A stretch of DNA of 64,000 bases from Reichenbachiella ulvae (GCF_025833875.1 NZ_JAOYOD010000001.1:2294001-2358000); one strand, 5' to 3'; counted from the stretch's first letter, positions 55,498 to 63,392 are shown. Notes: generated by a model not told the origin, from the sequence alone. A program made the numbers and translations.

Positions 55498-56517
55498 CTA
55501 CCTACTAATATTCCCTGCCCCACCTCTGGCTAGCAGATCATTGACATCCTGAACAGATACCAGATTGAAATCTCCTGAGATTGTATGTTTGATGCCTGAG
55601 GCTGCTGTGGCAAAATCGATGGTTTTCTGTGGGTCGTCGTATTGCACACAGCCATAGATCAGACCTGCCATGAAGGCATCTCCTCCGCCTACTCGATCCA
55701 CCAAAGGATACAAATCGTATTCGGTAGAGCAGTACAGTTTTTGTCCGTCATAGATCACGCCCATCCACCTGTGATGCGTATCGTTGACGATGGTGCGCAG
55801 GGAAGTAGCGATGTACTTGAGCTTCGGAAAGCGGGCAAACACCGTATCGTAATAGGCCGGCAGATCATCCAGCTGCTCTTTGATATCTCCGCTAAAAGGA
55901 TTTTTGATTCCGGTCATGATCTCCAGCGATTTGGGATCTCCCAGCATCAGGGTGGTATGATCGAGCAGCTCGGGCATCACCTCGCTGGATGGTTTACCAT
56001 AGGTCCAGAGAGAAGCGCGGTAGTTCAAATCGGCAGAGATTGGAATATCGGCAGCTGCGGCTCTTTGCACTGCCTGTAGCGTCACATCCGCACAGTTTTG
56101 CGAAACGGCCGGCGCGATCCCCGACCAGTGAAACCAATTGATGCCATCAAAGACATGATCCCAATCGATATCCTCCAGGGTCATTCGGGCAAAAGCAGAA
56201 TGCTCCCGATCGTAGATCACCTTGCTGCCTCGGATCGACGAGCCCTTCTCTACAAAGTATATCCCCATTTTGTTGCCTTTGATATTGACGTGGCGGGTAT
56301 CTACCTTGTATTTGGACAGTTCGAAAATGGCCGCTTTGCCGAGTTCATTGTCCGGCAGAGCCGAGATAAAACGAGTCGGTATCTTGTAGTTGGCCAGGGA
56401 GATGGCCACATTGGCTTCAGATCCCCCAAAATTCGCATCATAGCTCCCCATCTGCTGGATCATGCCGTTGTCCGGTGGGGTCAGTCTCAATAGTATTTCT
56501 CCAAGTGTTGCAATCAT
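55498..56517 (-). CDS. kdgK: PfkB-family sugar kinase, 2-keto-3-deoxygluconate kinase-like
   Basis: The 339-residue protein has the PfkB N-terminal pattern LGEILLRLTPPDN and the substrate loop FGGSEANVAISLANY. The C-terminal signature DRVGGGDAFMAGLIY (catalytic Asp near residue 277) is the anion-hole GxGD. This sequence type is typical of KdgK in Bacteroidota. It would phosphorylate 2-keto-3-deoxy-D-gluconate in uronate catabolism, which fits the GH88 enzyme at 33.7 kb. The KDPG aldolase is not in this window. It is not adjacent to the fucose operon. Confidence 0.8.
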   Translation of the reverse strand: MIATLGEILLRLTPPDNGMIQQMGSYDANFGGSEANVAISLANYKIPTRFISALPDNELGKAAIFELSKYKVDTRHVNIKGNKMGIYFVEKGSSIRGSKVIYDREHSAFARMTLEDIDWDHVFDGINWFHWSGIAPAVSQNCADVTLQAVQRAAAADIPISADLNYRASLWTYGKPSSEVMPELLDHTTLMLGDPKSLEIMTGIKNPFSGDIKEQLDDLPAYYDTVFARFPKLKYIATSLRTIVNDTHHRWMGVIYDGQKLYCSTEYDLYPLVDRVGGGDAFMAGLIYGCVQYDDPQKTIDFATAASGIKHTISGDFNLVSVQDVNDLLARGGAGNISR

Positions 56518-56631
56518 ATGTACTAAGATAATCGAAATCTCAATAGCTCAATGGCATTCAAATAAAGAGCATGAGCGATGATAAAAATTGAATGTCGGTT
56601 TCGATTGGCGAAGCGTGTTGATTTACTTTTA

Positions 56632-56672
56632 CTCGTCCACGTTTGCAACCAGGATACCGAGAGATGAATGCC
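56632..56672. repeat. Degenerate REP-like repeat, copy B
   Basis: ACTCGTCCACGTTTGCAACCAGGATACC resembles the 57223 copy with several mismatches. It lies between the kinase gene and a divergent membrane-protein gene. Confidence 0.4.
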
Positions 56673-56739
56673 AAAATAGATAGACACACTTGGCAAAAGC
56701 GCGCTCTTGGATTAAATTGACCATAGATTCAAATCAATT

Positions 56740-57195
56740 ATGAACAAATACATCAAAATCATATTGGCGGGCCTACTCGGTGGATTTGTAGGCGAGGGCG
56801 TCATGGGAGGCTTGTTCATGAGTCCTCCGATCCAGTCTGTACTCTACGATCCAGCGATCCAGAGTGCCTTGTTTATCGACATCACGCCAGGGCGAGATCT
56901 ATTCAAATCCATCGCAGGCATGGTGGTACTGAGTGTCGCACATGCATGGTTCTTTGCGCTGTTCGCTCCCTCTATCCCTGGCAATAGCTGGATCAAGAAA
57001 GGGCTGTTTTGGGGCTTCACCATTTGGCTGATGTACTGGGTATTTCAGGAGTGGTTCATCTACCACACCTTGCTCGAAGAACCCCTGATCCTCAACCTAC
57101 TAGAGTTGACCATACTACTCGCCGGCTCGCTGGTCGAAGGGCTGATCATCGCTGGGATTTTGAAAAAGGAAATAAACGGTCTTTCGGAAGCTTGA
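56740..57195 (+). CDS. Membrane protein of unknown function
   Basis: The 151-residue protein has four predicted membrane segments (about residues 5-30, 57-80, 87-110, 120-143) and conserved glycine-rich turns (AGLLGGFVGEGVMGGLFM). No family is recognised. A basic KKE-x-x end suggests a cytoplasmic C-terminus. It stands between repeats, with a REP-like unit 28 bp beyond its stop. Confidence 0.5.
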   Translation: MNKYIKIILAGLLGGFVGEGVMGGLFMSPPIQSVLYDPAIQSALFIDITPGRDLFKSIAGMVVLSVAHAWFFALFAPSIPGNSWIKKGLFWGFTIWLMYWVFQEWFIYHTLLEEPLILNLLELTILLAGSLVEGLIIAGILKKEINGLSEA

Positions 57196-57222
57196 GCTGT
57201 TGCGCAATCGAGAGAGAATGCC

Positions 57223-57278
57223 CCCACTCGTCCTCGTTTGCAACGAGGATGACTGAGAATAGCATTTGAAATGCGGTT
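57223..57278 (+). repeat. REP-like interspersed repeat, copy C
   Basis: CCACTCGTCCTCGTTT, GCAACGAGGATGACTG, and AGCATTTGAAATGCGG follow one another. The first half forms a CCTCGTT/AACGAGG hairpin and the second a GCATTT/AAATGC hairpin. A nearly identical sequence starts copy E at 59053. Confidence 0.7.
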
Positions 57279-57366
57279 CTGACAATTTGCAAAGACTCGT
57301 GCGATCAGGTACTTTAGAGAAAACTAAAAGTCCAGAAGTAAAATAGCTCTGGAACCAGCAATTTGT

Positions 57367-57912
57367 ATGAAACACCTGTTGTTTTTGATTCTATTCGGCC
57401 TCTTCTATTCTTGTGGTGAGGGCCAACCGTCAGCGAAACAGAATAATGTAAGTAAACCTAGTAGCCAAGCACAAACGCTAAGTATAGATGCATTTGATCG
57501 CCTGGTCAATACCTTGATCGATGATAAGTACAAACTGAAAGTAGACACCACCTATCAAAGCACCATTGCTTTTATTAGATACAGCGATGACTTAGCATTA
57601 GAAGCGCTGGACTCAATAAAGCTACAAGCTTTAAAAGTAAGAACGATTAAGGCTAAGTCGCTATTGGCTGTCAAAGGAACAGACTTATACCCTCGGTTGA
57701 TTATTAAAGAAGCCACCCTGTCCGATCAGGTACTGACAGATCAGCTTCTAACCGAAATAGAAGGGATAATCAATAACCAGGACCTCATCAACGAGAAGAT
57801 CTATGATCGAATCGTCAAAGCGGACAGTCACAGGTTCATCTACCTATCGACTGACGCCAAGGCCTTTGAGGACTCAATAGAAAAATACACAGCACTCATA
57901 TCCAACAATTAA
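57367..57912 (+). CDS. Small lipoprotein of unknown function
   Basis: The product has 181 residues with a lipoprotein signal (MKHLLFLILFGLFYSC). The mature part is predicted helical with many charged residues and no recognised domain. It begins a row of three short envelope-protein genes of unknown role (to 59046). A possible shared transcription with the 57947 gene (34 bp downstream) is not proven. Confidence 0.5.
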   Translation: MKHLLFLILFGLFYSCGEGQPSAKQNNVSKPSSQAQTLSIDAFDRLVNTLIDDKYKLKVDTTYQSTIAFIRYSDDLALEALDSIKLQALKVRTIKAKSLLAVKGTDLYPRLIIKEATLSDQVLTDQLLTEIEGIINNQDLINEKIYDRIVKADSHRFIYLSTDAKAFEDSIEKYTALISNN

Positions 57913-57946
57913 AAACGCGATGAAAGCAGGCCAATGTAAGGAATAA

Positions 57947-58462
57947 ATGAATAGAAATATATCCATAATACTATCCTTGATTTTAGTCCTACTGGTGGGT
58001 ATGATCGGATATGTAGTACATGAGTTTCGAATCTTTAGCCCAGGTACGCTGGGAGCCTTTGAGGTGAGGACCTTTCCCATTTCAAAACAAACGCTGGTAC
58101 GAGGAATAGACTCGCTCTATTCCAATCATCCCGAATACCTATTACCCAAATCATGGGAATCCTATGATGATTGGAGCGAAAGAGGTTATGATTTCCTGGA
58201 TAGCAGGATATTTTACTTTGATGAGGAACCGCGAGAAATGTACTATGTGACATGGATAGCAGATGCAAATGATAGCATACAGGCAGACACCCCCAGGACA
58301 AGCCTTGCACTCAGGGCCTACCGAAATGAGACAGAAAGCTGGACTCTTGAAAGTAGCTGCAGCGACCATGAAAAAAGCAGGGTGCAAAAGAGATTAGACG
58401 AGGAAATAATTAAGAAAATCGAACACTACACTCAGTCACATGTTGCAGGTTCAAACCAGTAA
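57947..58462 (+). CDS. Membrane-anchored protein of unknown function
   Basis: This 171-residue protein has one N-terminal membrane helix (ISIILSLILVLLVGMIGYVV) and an outer domain of about 140 residues rich in Asp, Glu and Tyr (SWESYDDWSERGYDFLDSR, FYFDEEPREMYYVTWIAD). No family is recognised. The stop merges with the start of a REP-like copy at 58462, so the repeat follows directly. Confidence 0.5.
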   Translation: MNRNISIILSLILVLLVGMIGYVVHEFRIFSPGTLGAFEVRTFPISKQTLVRGIDSLYSNHPEYLLPKSWESYDDWSERGYDFLDSRIFYFDEEPREMYYVTWIADANDSIQADTPRTSLALRAYRNETESWTLESSCSDHEKSRVQKRLDEEIIKKIEHYTQSHVAGSNQ

Positions 58463-58526
58463 ATCGCGTTACAAACGCTCAACCACCCACATCCTCACTT
58501 TGCTGCGCTAAACGAGGACGAGTGGA
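58462..58526 (-). repeat. REP-like interspersed repeat, copy D
   Basis: Read on the minus strand: CCACTCGTCCTCGTTTAGC, a short spacer, GTGAGGATGTGGGTGG, then GCGTTTGTAACGCGATT. It is the same element as copy C with an extended middle, in the opposite orientation. Confidence 0.7.
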
Positions 58527-58566
58527 GTAGGCGGCAGAGAGCACGGTAAATAATGATATCCACCAT

Positions 58567-59046
58567 ATGAAAACACACAAAGCCAGTTATTATTTCCATC
58601 GAATCTTACCTTTAGCGATCGGAGTGTTCTTACTTAGAATGGTCATCCTAAGCATTATTAGCCCTGATGAAATAACAACAATCGTAAACGGTGAAGAAGT
58701 CGAAACCACTTTCCTTACAGCCTTGCCTGCGCTGGTTATCGGATTACCCATGTTATTTTTCGGCATTTGGCTCTTTGGGAATTATTTCAGAGTGTATATG
58801 GATGAGGAAGTCATTCAAGTCTTAGGGAAAAACAAACAAAAATATAACTGGAGTGATATTGAATCGATTGAACCTGTAAACTGGTTATGGAAGGGAACTA
58901 TTTTCAAGCTTAAACCCAAAAATCAAAAGCGCCTCTATTTCTTTTCGGACAAGCCCAACATGAAATTCAATAACCAGTTTACTCCCACTTTCGAAACTCA
59001 AATGAATTTACTTATCAGCAAGAAAAAACGAGACCTGAGTATATAA
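58567..59046 (+). CDS. Membrane protein with PH-like domain, unknown function
   Basis: This 159-residue protein has two membrane helices (about residues 14-34 and 56-78). A cytoplasmic beta-rich domain (IQVLGKNKQKYNWSDIESIE and FKLKPKNQKRLYFFSD) follows the pattern of bacterial PH-like/YcxB-type domains. The similarity is by eye. It is bounded by REP-like repeats on both sides. Confidence 0.55.
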   Translation: MKTHKASYYFHRILPLAIGVFLLRMVILSIISPDEITTIVNGEEVETTFLTALPALVIGLPMLFFGIWLFGNYFRVYMDEEVIQVLGKNKQKYNWSDIESIEPVNWLWKGTIFKLKPKNQKRLYFFSDKPNMKFNNQFTPTFETQMNLLISKKKRDLSI

Positions 59047-59485
59047 AAACAACCCCACTCGTCCTCGTTTGCAAAGAGGATGACTAGAGAATAGCATTTG
59101 AAATGCGACGGGTCCAAATCGCGTTACAAACGCTCAACCACCCACATCCTCGTTGCGCTGCGCTAAACGAGACGAGGTGCCTATTGAATCTAAAGTCTAA
59201 TATCTAAAAGTCTAGAATCTAACATCTAATTTCTAGCACCTACCCAATACCATTTTGTAATATTCGAAGGGATTGCCCCCGGGCTTGGGAACTTAGAGAG
59301 GAAAAAACTAGCTTCGGTCACCAAGCCGATCAGCAGTCGGCTTCCCGCAGCATTTGTTTGAGAAGAAGGAAATATTTTTTAAATCGTTGTTAAACACTGA
59401 CAAGAGGATAAAAAGTGCACTCTACATAAATAATTTAGGTGCATTACTTATTTTCGGCTGTATGTAATGCACTAACTCACTATTA
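59047..59485. other. Repeat-rich spacer before the PIN-GNAT cassette
   Basis: This 439-bp gap holds REP-like copy E (59053-59179), a microrepeat of TCTAAWRTCTA type (59187-59238), a GCCGA/TCGGC hairpin (59323-59340) and four GTGCA-type boxes leading to the next gene (59414-59492). No coding gene is recognised. Confidence 0.65.
59053..59179. repeat. REP-like inverted pair, copy E
   Basis: The left half (59053-59107) is nearly identical to copy C and the right half (59117-59179) nearly identical to copy D, so the two units face each other. Such head-to-head pairs are typical of bacterial REP/BIME elements. No RAYT transposase is in the window. Confidence 0.75.
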
Positions 59486-59492
59486 ATGCACC
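59414..59492. promoter_or_regulatory. Four GTGCA-type boxes at the cassette start
   Basis: GTGCAC lies at 59415-59420, GGTGCATTAC at 59438-59447, GTAATGCAC at 59464-59472, and AATGCACC at 59485-59492, the last covering the start codon. The second and third boxes form a perfect 9-bp inverted repeat. The second and fourth can also pair over 8 bp, which would hide the start codon in RNA. Confidence 0.5.
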
Positions 59493-60007
59493 ATAACCTT
59501 ATATTTATTGGCGGAATTCATGGAGTCGGAAAAGGAACTATATGCTCCAAAATTGCTAATGAACTTAACTTGAAGCATTTATCCGCAAGTGAAGTATTGA
59601 AGTGGTCCGAAGTTAGTCCAGACACAAGCAATAAATTTGTTAAAGATATTGCAGACACTCAGGATAGACTAATTAGCGGGCTTGAGAAGCTAATTAAACC
59701 TGATGTGAAGTATCTTCTTGATGGTCATTTTTGTCTTTTTGATTCTAATGGAATCCCGCAAAAAGTTTCAATTAACACTTTTCAAAGAATAGCACCAATT
59801 GTCCTTGCTGTTGTAAAAGCAGACATAGGCATGGTTGCGAATCGTCTAAAAAAAAGAGACGGTAAAGACTATAATCAAACACTTTTGAATGAAATGCAAG
59901 GTATCGAGAAAAGTCATGCAATTGCAGTGGCGAAAGAATTGAATGTTCCGTTTTTTGAAATCAACAATGAGAGCATTGGTGAATTGATCAAATTCTTATC
60001 AAATTAA
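59486..60007 (+). CDS. Small P-loop nucleotide kinase-like protein
   Basis: The product has 173 residues with a Walker A loop of nucleotide-kinase type (FIGGIHGVGKGTICSKIA, residues 7-24) and a Walker B-like LLDGHFCLFD near residue 75. A lid-like basic segment, ANRLKKRDGKDYN, lies near 117, and the C-terminal strand is VPFFEINNES. The size is close to that of small adenylate/cytidylate-like kinases but no known substrate signature is evident. It could phosphorylate nucleotides or RNA ends. It opens a four-gene unit with 6 bp to the next gene. A possible alternative is a plain AAA/P-loop ATPase. Confidence 0.7.
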   Translation: MHHNLIFIGGIHGVGKGTICSKIANELNLKHLSASEVLKWSEVSPDTSNKFVKDIADTQDRLISGLEKLIKPDVKYLLDGHFCLFDSNGIPQKVSINTFQRIAPIVLAVVKADIGMVANRLKKRDGKDYNQTLLNEMQGIEKSHAIAVAKELNVPFFEINNESIGELIKFLSN

Positions 60008-60013
60008 CAAATA

Positions 60014-61066
60014 ATGGATAACTCATTTTTCATTCGGAGTGATCAAGAAAATCTCAAAATAGAGCGCTTTCATATTTGTAGTTGGGAGTTCACTTCAAGT
60101 TCCTTAGTCGAATTTGGATTAGAAATAGATTCCAGTTCGATTGTAAATCTCAAAAAACTTTCAATGGACTTATACGTCCCTTGGGCGAACAAAAGCACAT
60201 ATATTTCTGACTACTACGATAAGCTCAAAAACTCTGACAACAGTCGATTTATATTCAATGATTCAGTTTACAAGACTTCCTATTTGGATGATGGACAAAA
60301 TCGTCAAGGTGTTATTCACGAGTTTAGCGGCAGAAATAAACTTTGTCTGTTACCGGTTCAGTTCGACCACAATTATGAGCTTGGAAAAGTTACCTTACAT
60401 ATTGACTTAACAGAATATCGAAAAAGGACTGACATAAAAGCTAACATCTACGTAAGGATCGGAATTGAGCCTACAACTGAATCAATTGCAACTAGAAAGA
60501 AAGGAATAGGTAAGTCCACCATAATATATGATATAAAGATGAATGAAAGCAGGAATATTCCTGATCATCTTTTAGCCGAGTTTAAAAAAACAAAATCTTG
60601 TAAGCTAAAGACGTGCTTTTGCTTCCATATTGTACCGAATAGTTACAATATCACCTTTTTCGAATCTGAACATTTAAAGAATGTTCGGACTTTGGAATTC
60701 AAACCATTTAAGAATTACTTGGATGACAAAAGACTTAAAAGGAATGAACTGATGGTGGTGTTCAGTAAAAAAAGCGGCTCAGAGAGTTATTCCTTTTTTA
60801 CCATTTTTTCGAAAGAACGCATTGGTGCAAGTCAATTTGCAATCGCAATATTGATAAATATCATTTGCGGGTTTTTGTTCGCTTTTCCAGCCATTAGAGA
60901 AGCATTCCCTAAATCGGAAAATTTAAGTGGAATATTAAAATCACCTCCGCTAGAATTCTACTTAGCAGCATTTCTAGCATTCGGGCTGGTTTTCTATTTT
61001 TTTATTCCGCCTATTCTTTCAGCTATTCGGAGAAGGTGGATCAAAGTAAAATCCTTTTTCAATTAG
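60014..61066 (+). CDS. Membrane protein with large unknown N-terminal domain
   Basis: The 350-residue protein has no signal peptide. The first 265 residues are soluble, predicted mostly beta (WEFTSSSLVEFGLEIDSSSI, LGKVTLHIDLTEYR, LKTCFCFHIVPNS) with no recognised family. Two membrane helices at the end (about 277-297 and 313-335) are followed by a basic tail RRRWIKVKSFFN, which should leave the large N-terminal domain in the cytoplasm. In this cassette it might be the membrane effector or a sensor. Base composition is AT-rich, like the cassette as a whole. Confidence 0.6.
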   Translation: MDNSFFIRSDQENLKIERFHICSWEFTSSSLVEFGLEIDSSSIVNLKKLSMDLYVPWANKSTYISDYYDKLKNSDNSRFIFNDSVYKTSYLDDGQNRQGVIHEFSGRNKLCLLPVQFDHNYELGKVTLHIDLTEYRKRTDIKANIYVRIGIEPTTESIATRKKGIGKSTIIYDIKMNESRNIPDHLLAEFKKTKSCKLKTCFCFHIVPNSYNITFFESEHLKNVRTLEFKPFKNYLDDKRLKRNELMVVFSKKSGSESYSFFTIFSKERIGASQFAIAILINIICGFLFAFPAIREAFPKSENLSGILKSPPLEFYLAAFLAFGLVFYFFIPPILSAIRRRWIKVKSFFN

Positions 61067-61070
61067 TAAA

Positions 61071-62579
61071 ATGAGAGTACTACTTGATACCAACATAATA
61101 ATTCACAGAGAAGCCAGCAGGGTAATTAACGAGGACATAGGCTCTTTATTTAATTGGCTTGACAGGCTTCATTATGAGAAGTGTGTGCATCCTCTTACTC
61201 TTGAGGAGATTTCAAAACATCAAAATGAGGATGTCGTCAAGACTATGGCGATTAAAATCAAAAATTACGATCAACTTAAAACGGAATCCCCTGAATCAGA
61301 TGAAATCACCTCAATTCGAGCAAATGATAATACTCGAAATGATTTCATTGATACTAGCTTGGTTAAAGAGGTTTTTAATGGTCGGGTTGACTTCTTAATT
61401 ACAGAAGATCGGGGTATCCACCGAAAAGCAGCAATACTTCAGATAAGTGAACGGATTTTCACAATTGACTCTTTCCTTGAAAAAGTTCTGGCAGAAAATC
61501 CAGCTTTAAAGGATTATAAAGTCCTTGCAGCAAAGAAGGCCTATATTGGCAACATTAATATCAACGATCCTTTTTTTGACTCGTTTAAAGAAGATTACAA
61601 AGAATTCGAATCTTGGTTCAATAAGAAATCTGATTCGGAATCATACGTCTGTATTACCGATCGAACAGTCAAGGCTTTCTTATATATCAAGGTTGAAGAC
61701 AAAGAAGAAAACTACTCAGACATAACTCCACCATTCACTCCGAAAAAGCGACTGAAAATTGGAACGTTCAAAGTTGTATCAACTGGATACAAATTGGGTG
61801 AACGATTTCTGAAAATTATTTTTGACAATGCAATCTCAAACCAGGTAGATGAAATTTATGTGACAATTTTTGATAAGAGAGAGGAACAACAAAGATTAGT
61901 TCTACTTTTAGAAGATTGGGGCTTTGAATATTGGGGAACAAAAGAAACTAGTAATGGTACTGAAAATGTTTACGTTCGAGACTTTTCCAAGAAAGTTCTA
62001 GAAAATCCAAGAGCGTCCTTCCCTTACCTTAAAAGAAATGCCAGGGTCTTTTTAAATCCAATTTGGCCATCATATCATACAGAATTATTTCCCGATTCTA
62101 TACTAAATAATGAATCACCTCATGATTACGTGGAAAACGAACCACACCGTAATGCACTAAAGAAAATATATATTTCACGTTCTCATTTCAGTAACTTGGT
62201 TTGTGGCGATATAATTCTTTTCTATAGGACGGGAGGTTATCACGAAAGTGTTATTTCAACAATTGGTATTGTCGAGAACGTAATTACAAACATTCAAAGT
62301 GAGGATGATTTTGTAAGATTATGTAGAAAAAGAAGCATTTTTAACGACAAGGAACTGAGATACTGGTGGAATTACAGAAAGTCAAATAGACCATTCATTG
62401 TGAACTTTCTTTATGTAGATTCCTTTCCCAAACCAAAGGTTAATTTGAAGAGGTTAATTGAAATAGGTGTAATTCCATCAATAAATGATGCCCCAAGAGG
62501 GTTTGTACAAATAGAGAATAGTAAATTTGAAATATTTTTAAAAGAAGCTAGAGCTAATGAAAGTTATTTTGTCGATTAA
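61071..62579 (+). CDS. PIN-GNAT fusion with C-terminal PUA-like domain
   Basis: The product has 502 residues. Residues 1-135 form a PIN nuclease: Asp6 in MRVLLDTNIIIH, glutamates in HPLTLEEISKH near 44, and NDFIDTSLVKEV and LITEDRGIHRKA for the later acidic residues, so the metal site appears intact. Residues 175-310 look like a GNAT acetyltransferase (SYVCITDRTVKAFLYIKVED, LKIGTFKVV, ISNQVDEIYVTIFDKREEQQ, LEDWGFEYWG). Residues 365-500 resemble a PUA/EVE/ASCH fold (IYISRSHFSNLVCGDIILFY, YHESVISTIGIVENVI). RNA cutting plus acetyl transfer is implied by the domains. The targets are unknown. Confidence 0.75.
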   Translation: MRVLLDTNIIIHREASRVINEDIGSLFNWLDRLHYEKCVHPLTLEEISKHQNEDVVKTMAIKIKNYDQLKTESPESDEITSIRANDNTRNDFIDTSLVKEVFNGRVDFLITEDRGIHRKAAILQISERIFTIDSFLEKVLAENPALKDYKVLAAKKAYIGNININDPFFDSFKEDYKEFESWFNKKSDSESYVCITDRTVKAFLYIKVEDKEENYSDITPPFTPKKRLKIGTFKVVSTGYKLGERFLKIIFDNAISNQVDEIYVTIFDKREEQQRLVLLLEDWGFEYWGTKETSNGTENVYVRDFSKKVLENPRASFPYLKRNARVFLNPIWPSYHTELFPDSILNNESPHDYVENEPHRNALKKIYISRSHFSNLVCGDIILFYRTGGYHESVISTIGIVENVITNIQSEDDFVRLCRKRSIFNDKELRYWWNYRKSNRPFIVNFLYVDSFPKPKVNLKRLIEIGVIPSINDAPRGFVQIENSKFEIFLKEARANESYFVD

Positions 62580-62934
62580 ACCTGAATTTGCAGAAAAGAT
62601 ATTTAATGGATCGAAGAAATTCGAGTTTCGGAGAAGGCTATATAAAAATAAGCAAATAAAAACTATTGTCGTTTATGCTTCATCTCCAATCAGCAAGGTT
62701 ATTGGCGAATTTGAAATTGAAGAGGTAATTTATGACGAATTGAATTCTTTGTGGCAAACAACTAGTGAACTCTCAGGAATATCTCGTGATTATTATTTCG
62801 ACTATTTCAAGGGAACAGAAATGGGATTTGCAATAGCAGTTAAGAAAGCTGAACTCTATGACGAGCCAGTCTGCATCAAAGAGACTTTTGGAATTAAGCC
62901 ACCTCAGTCATTTGCTTACGTGCAAACGCAATAA
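62557..62934 (+). CDS. ASCH-domain protein
   Basis: The 125-residue single-domain protein has the ASCH-type start VILSIKPEFAEKIFNGSKKF followed by EFRRRLYKNKQIKTIVVYAS, VIGEFEIEEVIYD, and GFAIAVKKAELYDEPVCIKE, a small PUA-like beta barrel. ASCH proteins bind RNA or modified nucleosides; E. coli YqfB of this superfamily hydrolyses N4-acetylcytidine. The gene overlaps the end of the PIN-GNAT gene by 23 bp and so is translationally coupled. I infer a joint role, but the reaction is not proven. Confidence 0.8.
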   Translation: MKVILSIKPEFAEKIFNGSKKFEFRRRLYKNKQIKTIVVYASSPISKVIGEFEIEEVIYDELNSLWQTTSELSGISRDYYFDYFKGTEMGFAIAVKKAELYDEPVCIKETFGIKPPQSFAYVQTQ

Positions 62935-63156
62935 CTCCCCGCTCGGTCGCATTTCCAAATACAACTAAAACCTTAAAAGGCATTCTTGCCGTCCGGCAGG
63001 CGGGCGATAAACTCAGGATGACAGGGAATCACGCAGCATCCCCAATCAGCCCATTTACAGCCCCTTCCTCCACCGGATTTCCTCCAAATCGACGGACAGG
63101 TCTCATCGCAGCTTGGCCTTATCAGGCAATGCCGCTCTGTCGAAAAGACGCGACCA

Positions 63157-63301
63157 GAAACATCCATGTTTCAGCATTTCCGGGATGTCGGAAAGGTCGA
63201 AACATGCGTGTTTCAGCGTTTCCGGAGTGTCGGAAAGGTCAAAACATCCATGTTTCAGCATTTCCGGATAGTCGGAAGGGTCGAAACATCCATGTTTCAG
63301 C
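63157..63301. repeat. Three-and-a-half-unit 42-bp tandem repeat
   Basis: Units start at 63157, 63199 and 63241, with a partial unit at 63283. Each contains the palindrome GAAACAT-CC-ATGTTTC and an inverted TTTCCGG/GTCGGAAA-type pair, so each repeat can form two hairpins. Forty-two bp equals 14 codons, giving open frames on both strands. Confidence 0.85.
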
Positions 63302-63312
63302 CTCCTGGCCAT

Positions 63313-63347
63313 AAAAAAGCCCCAAATCGTGAAATTTGAGGCTTTTT
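63313..63347. terminator. Bidirectional terminator
   Basis: AAAAAGCCCCAAAT pairs with ATTTGAGGCTTTTT (one G-U pair) around CGTGAA, with A and T tracts on either side. It ends transcription from the cassette on the plus strand and from the minus-strand gene at 63393. Confidence 0.8.
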
Positions 63348-63392
63348 GTGTGTTTGGCTTGCCTTTTCGCTTAGGCAAACGACTTTCTGTCT

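Larger units (their letters stand above)
62935..63392. other. Repeat-rich spacer with terminator
   Basis: This is 458 bp without a credible gene. It has a GCCGTCCGGCAGGCGGGC palindromic stretch (62988-63005), a 42-bp tandem repeat (63157-63301) and a bidirectional terminator (63313-63347). Open frames on both strands through the tandem repeat are periodic artefacts. Confidence 0.65.

Noticed and set aside
63157-63301. CRISPR-like array
   Set aside because: The units are direct tandem copies without unique spacers between them, and no cas genes are present.
63018-63314. Open frame of 98 codons on the plus strand with a 14-residue repeat, and a similar one on the minus strand
   Set aside because: Both are created by the 42-bp tandem repeat (a multiple of three), lack a credible start and have no family features.
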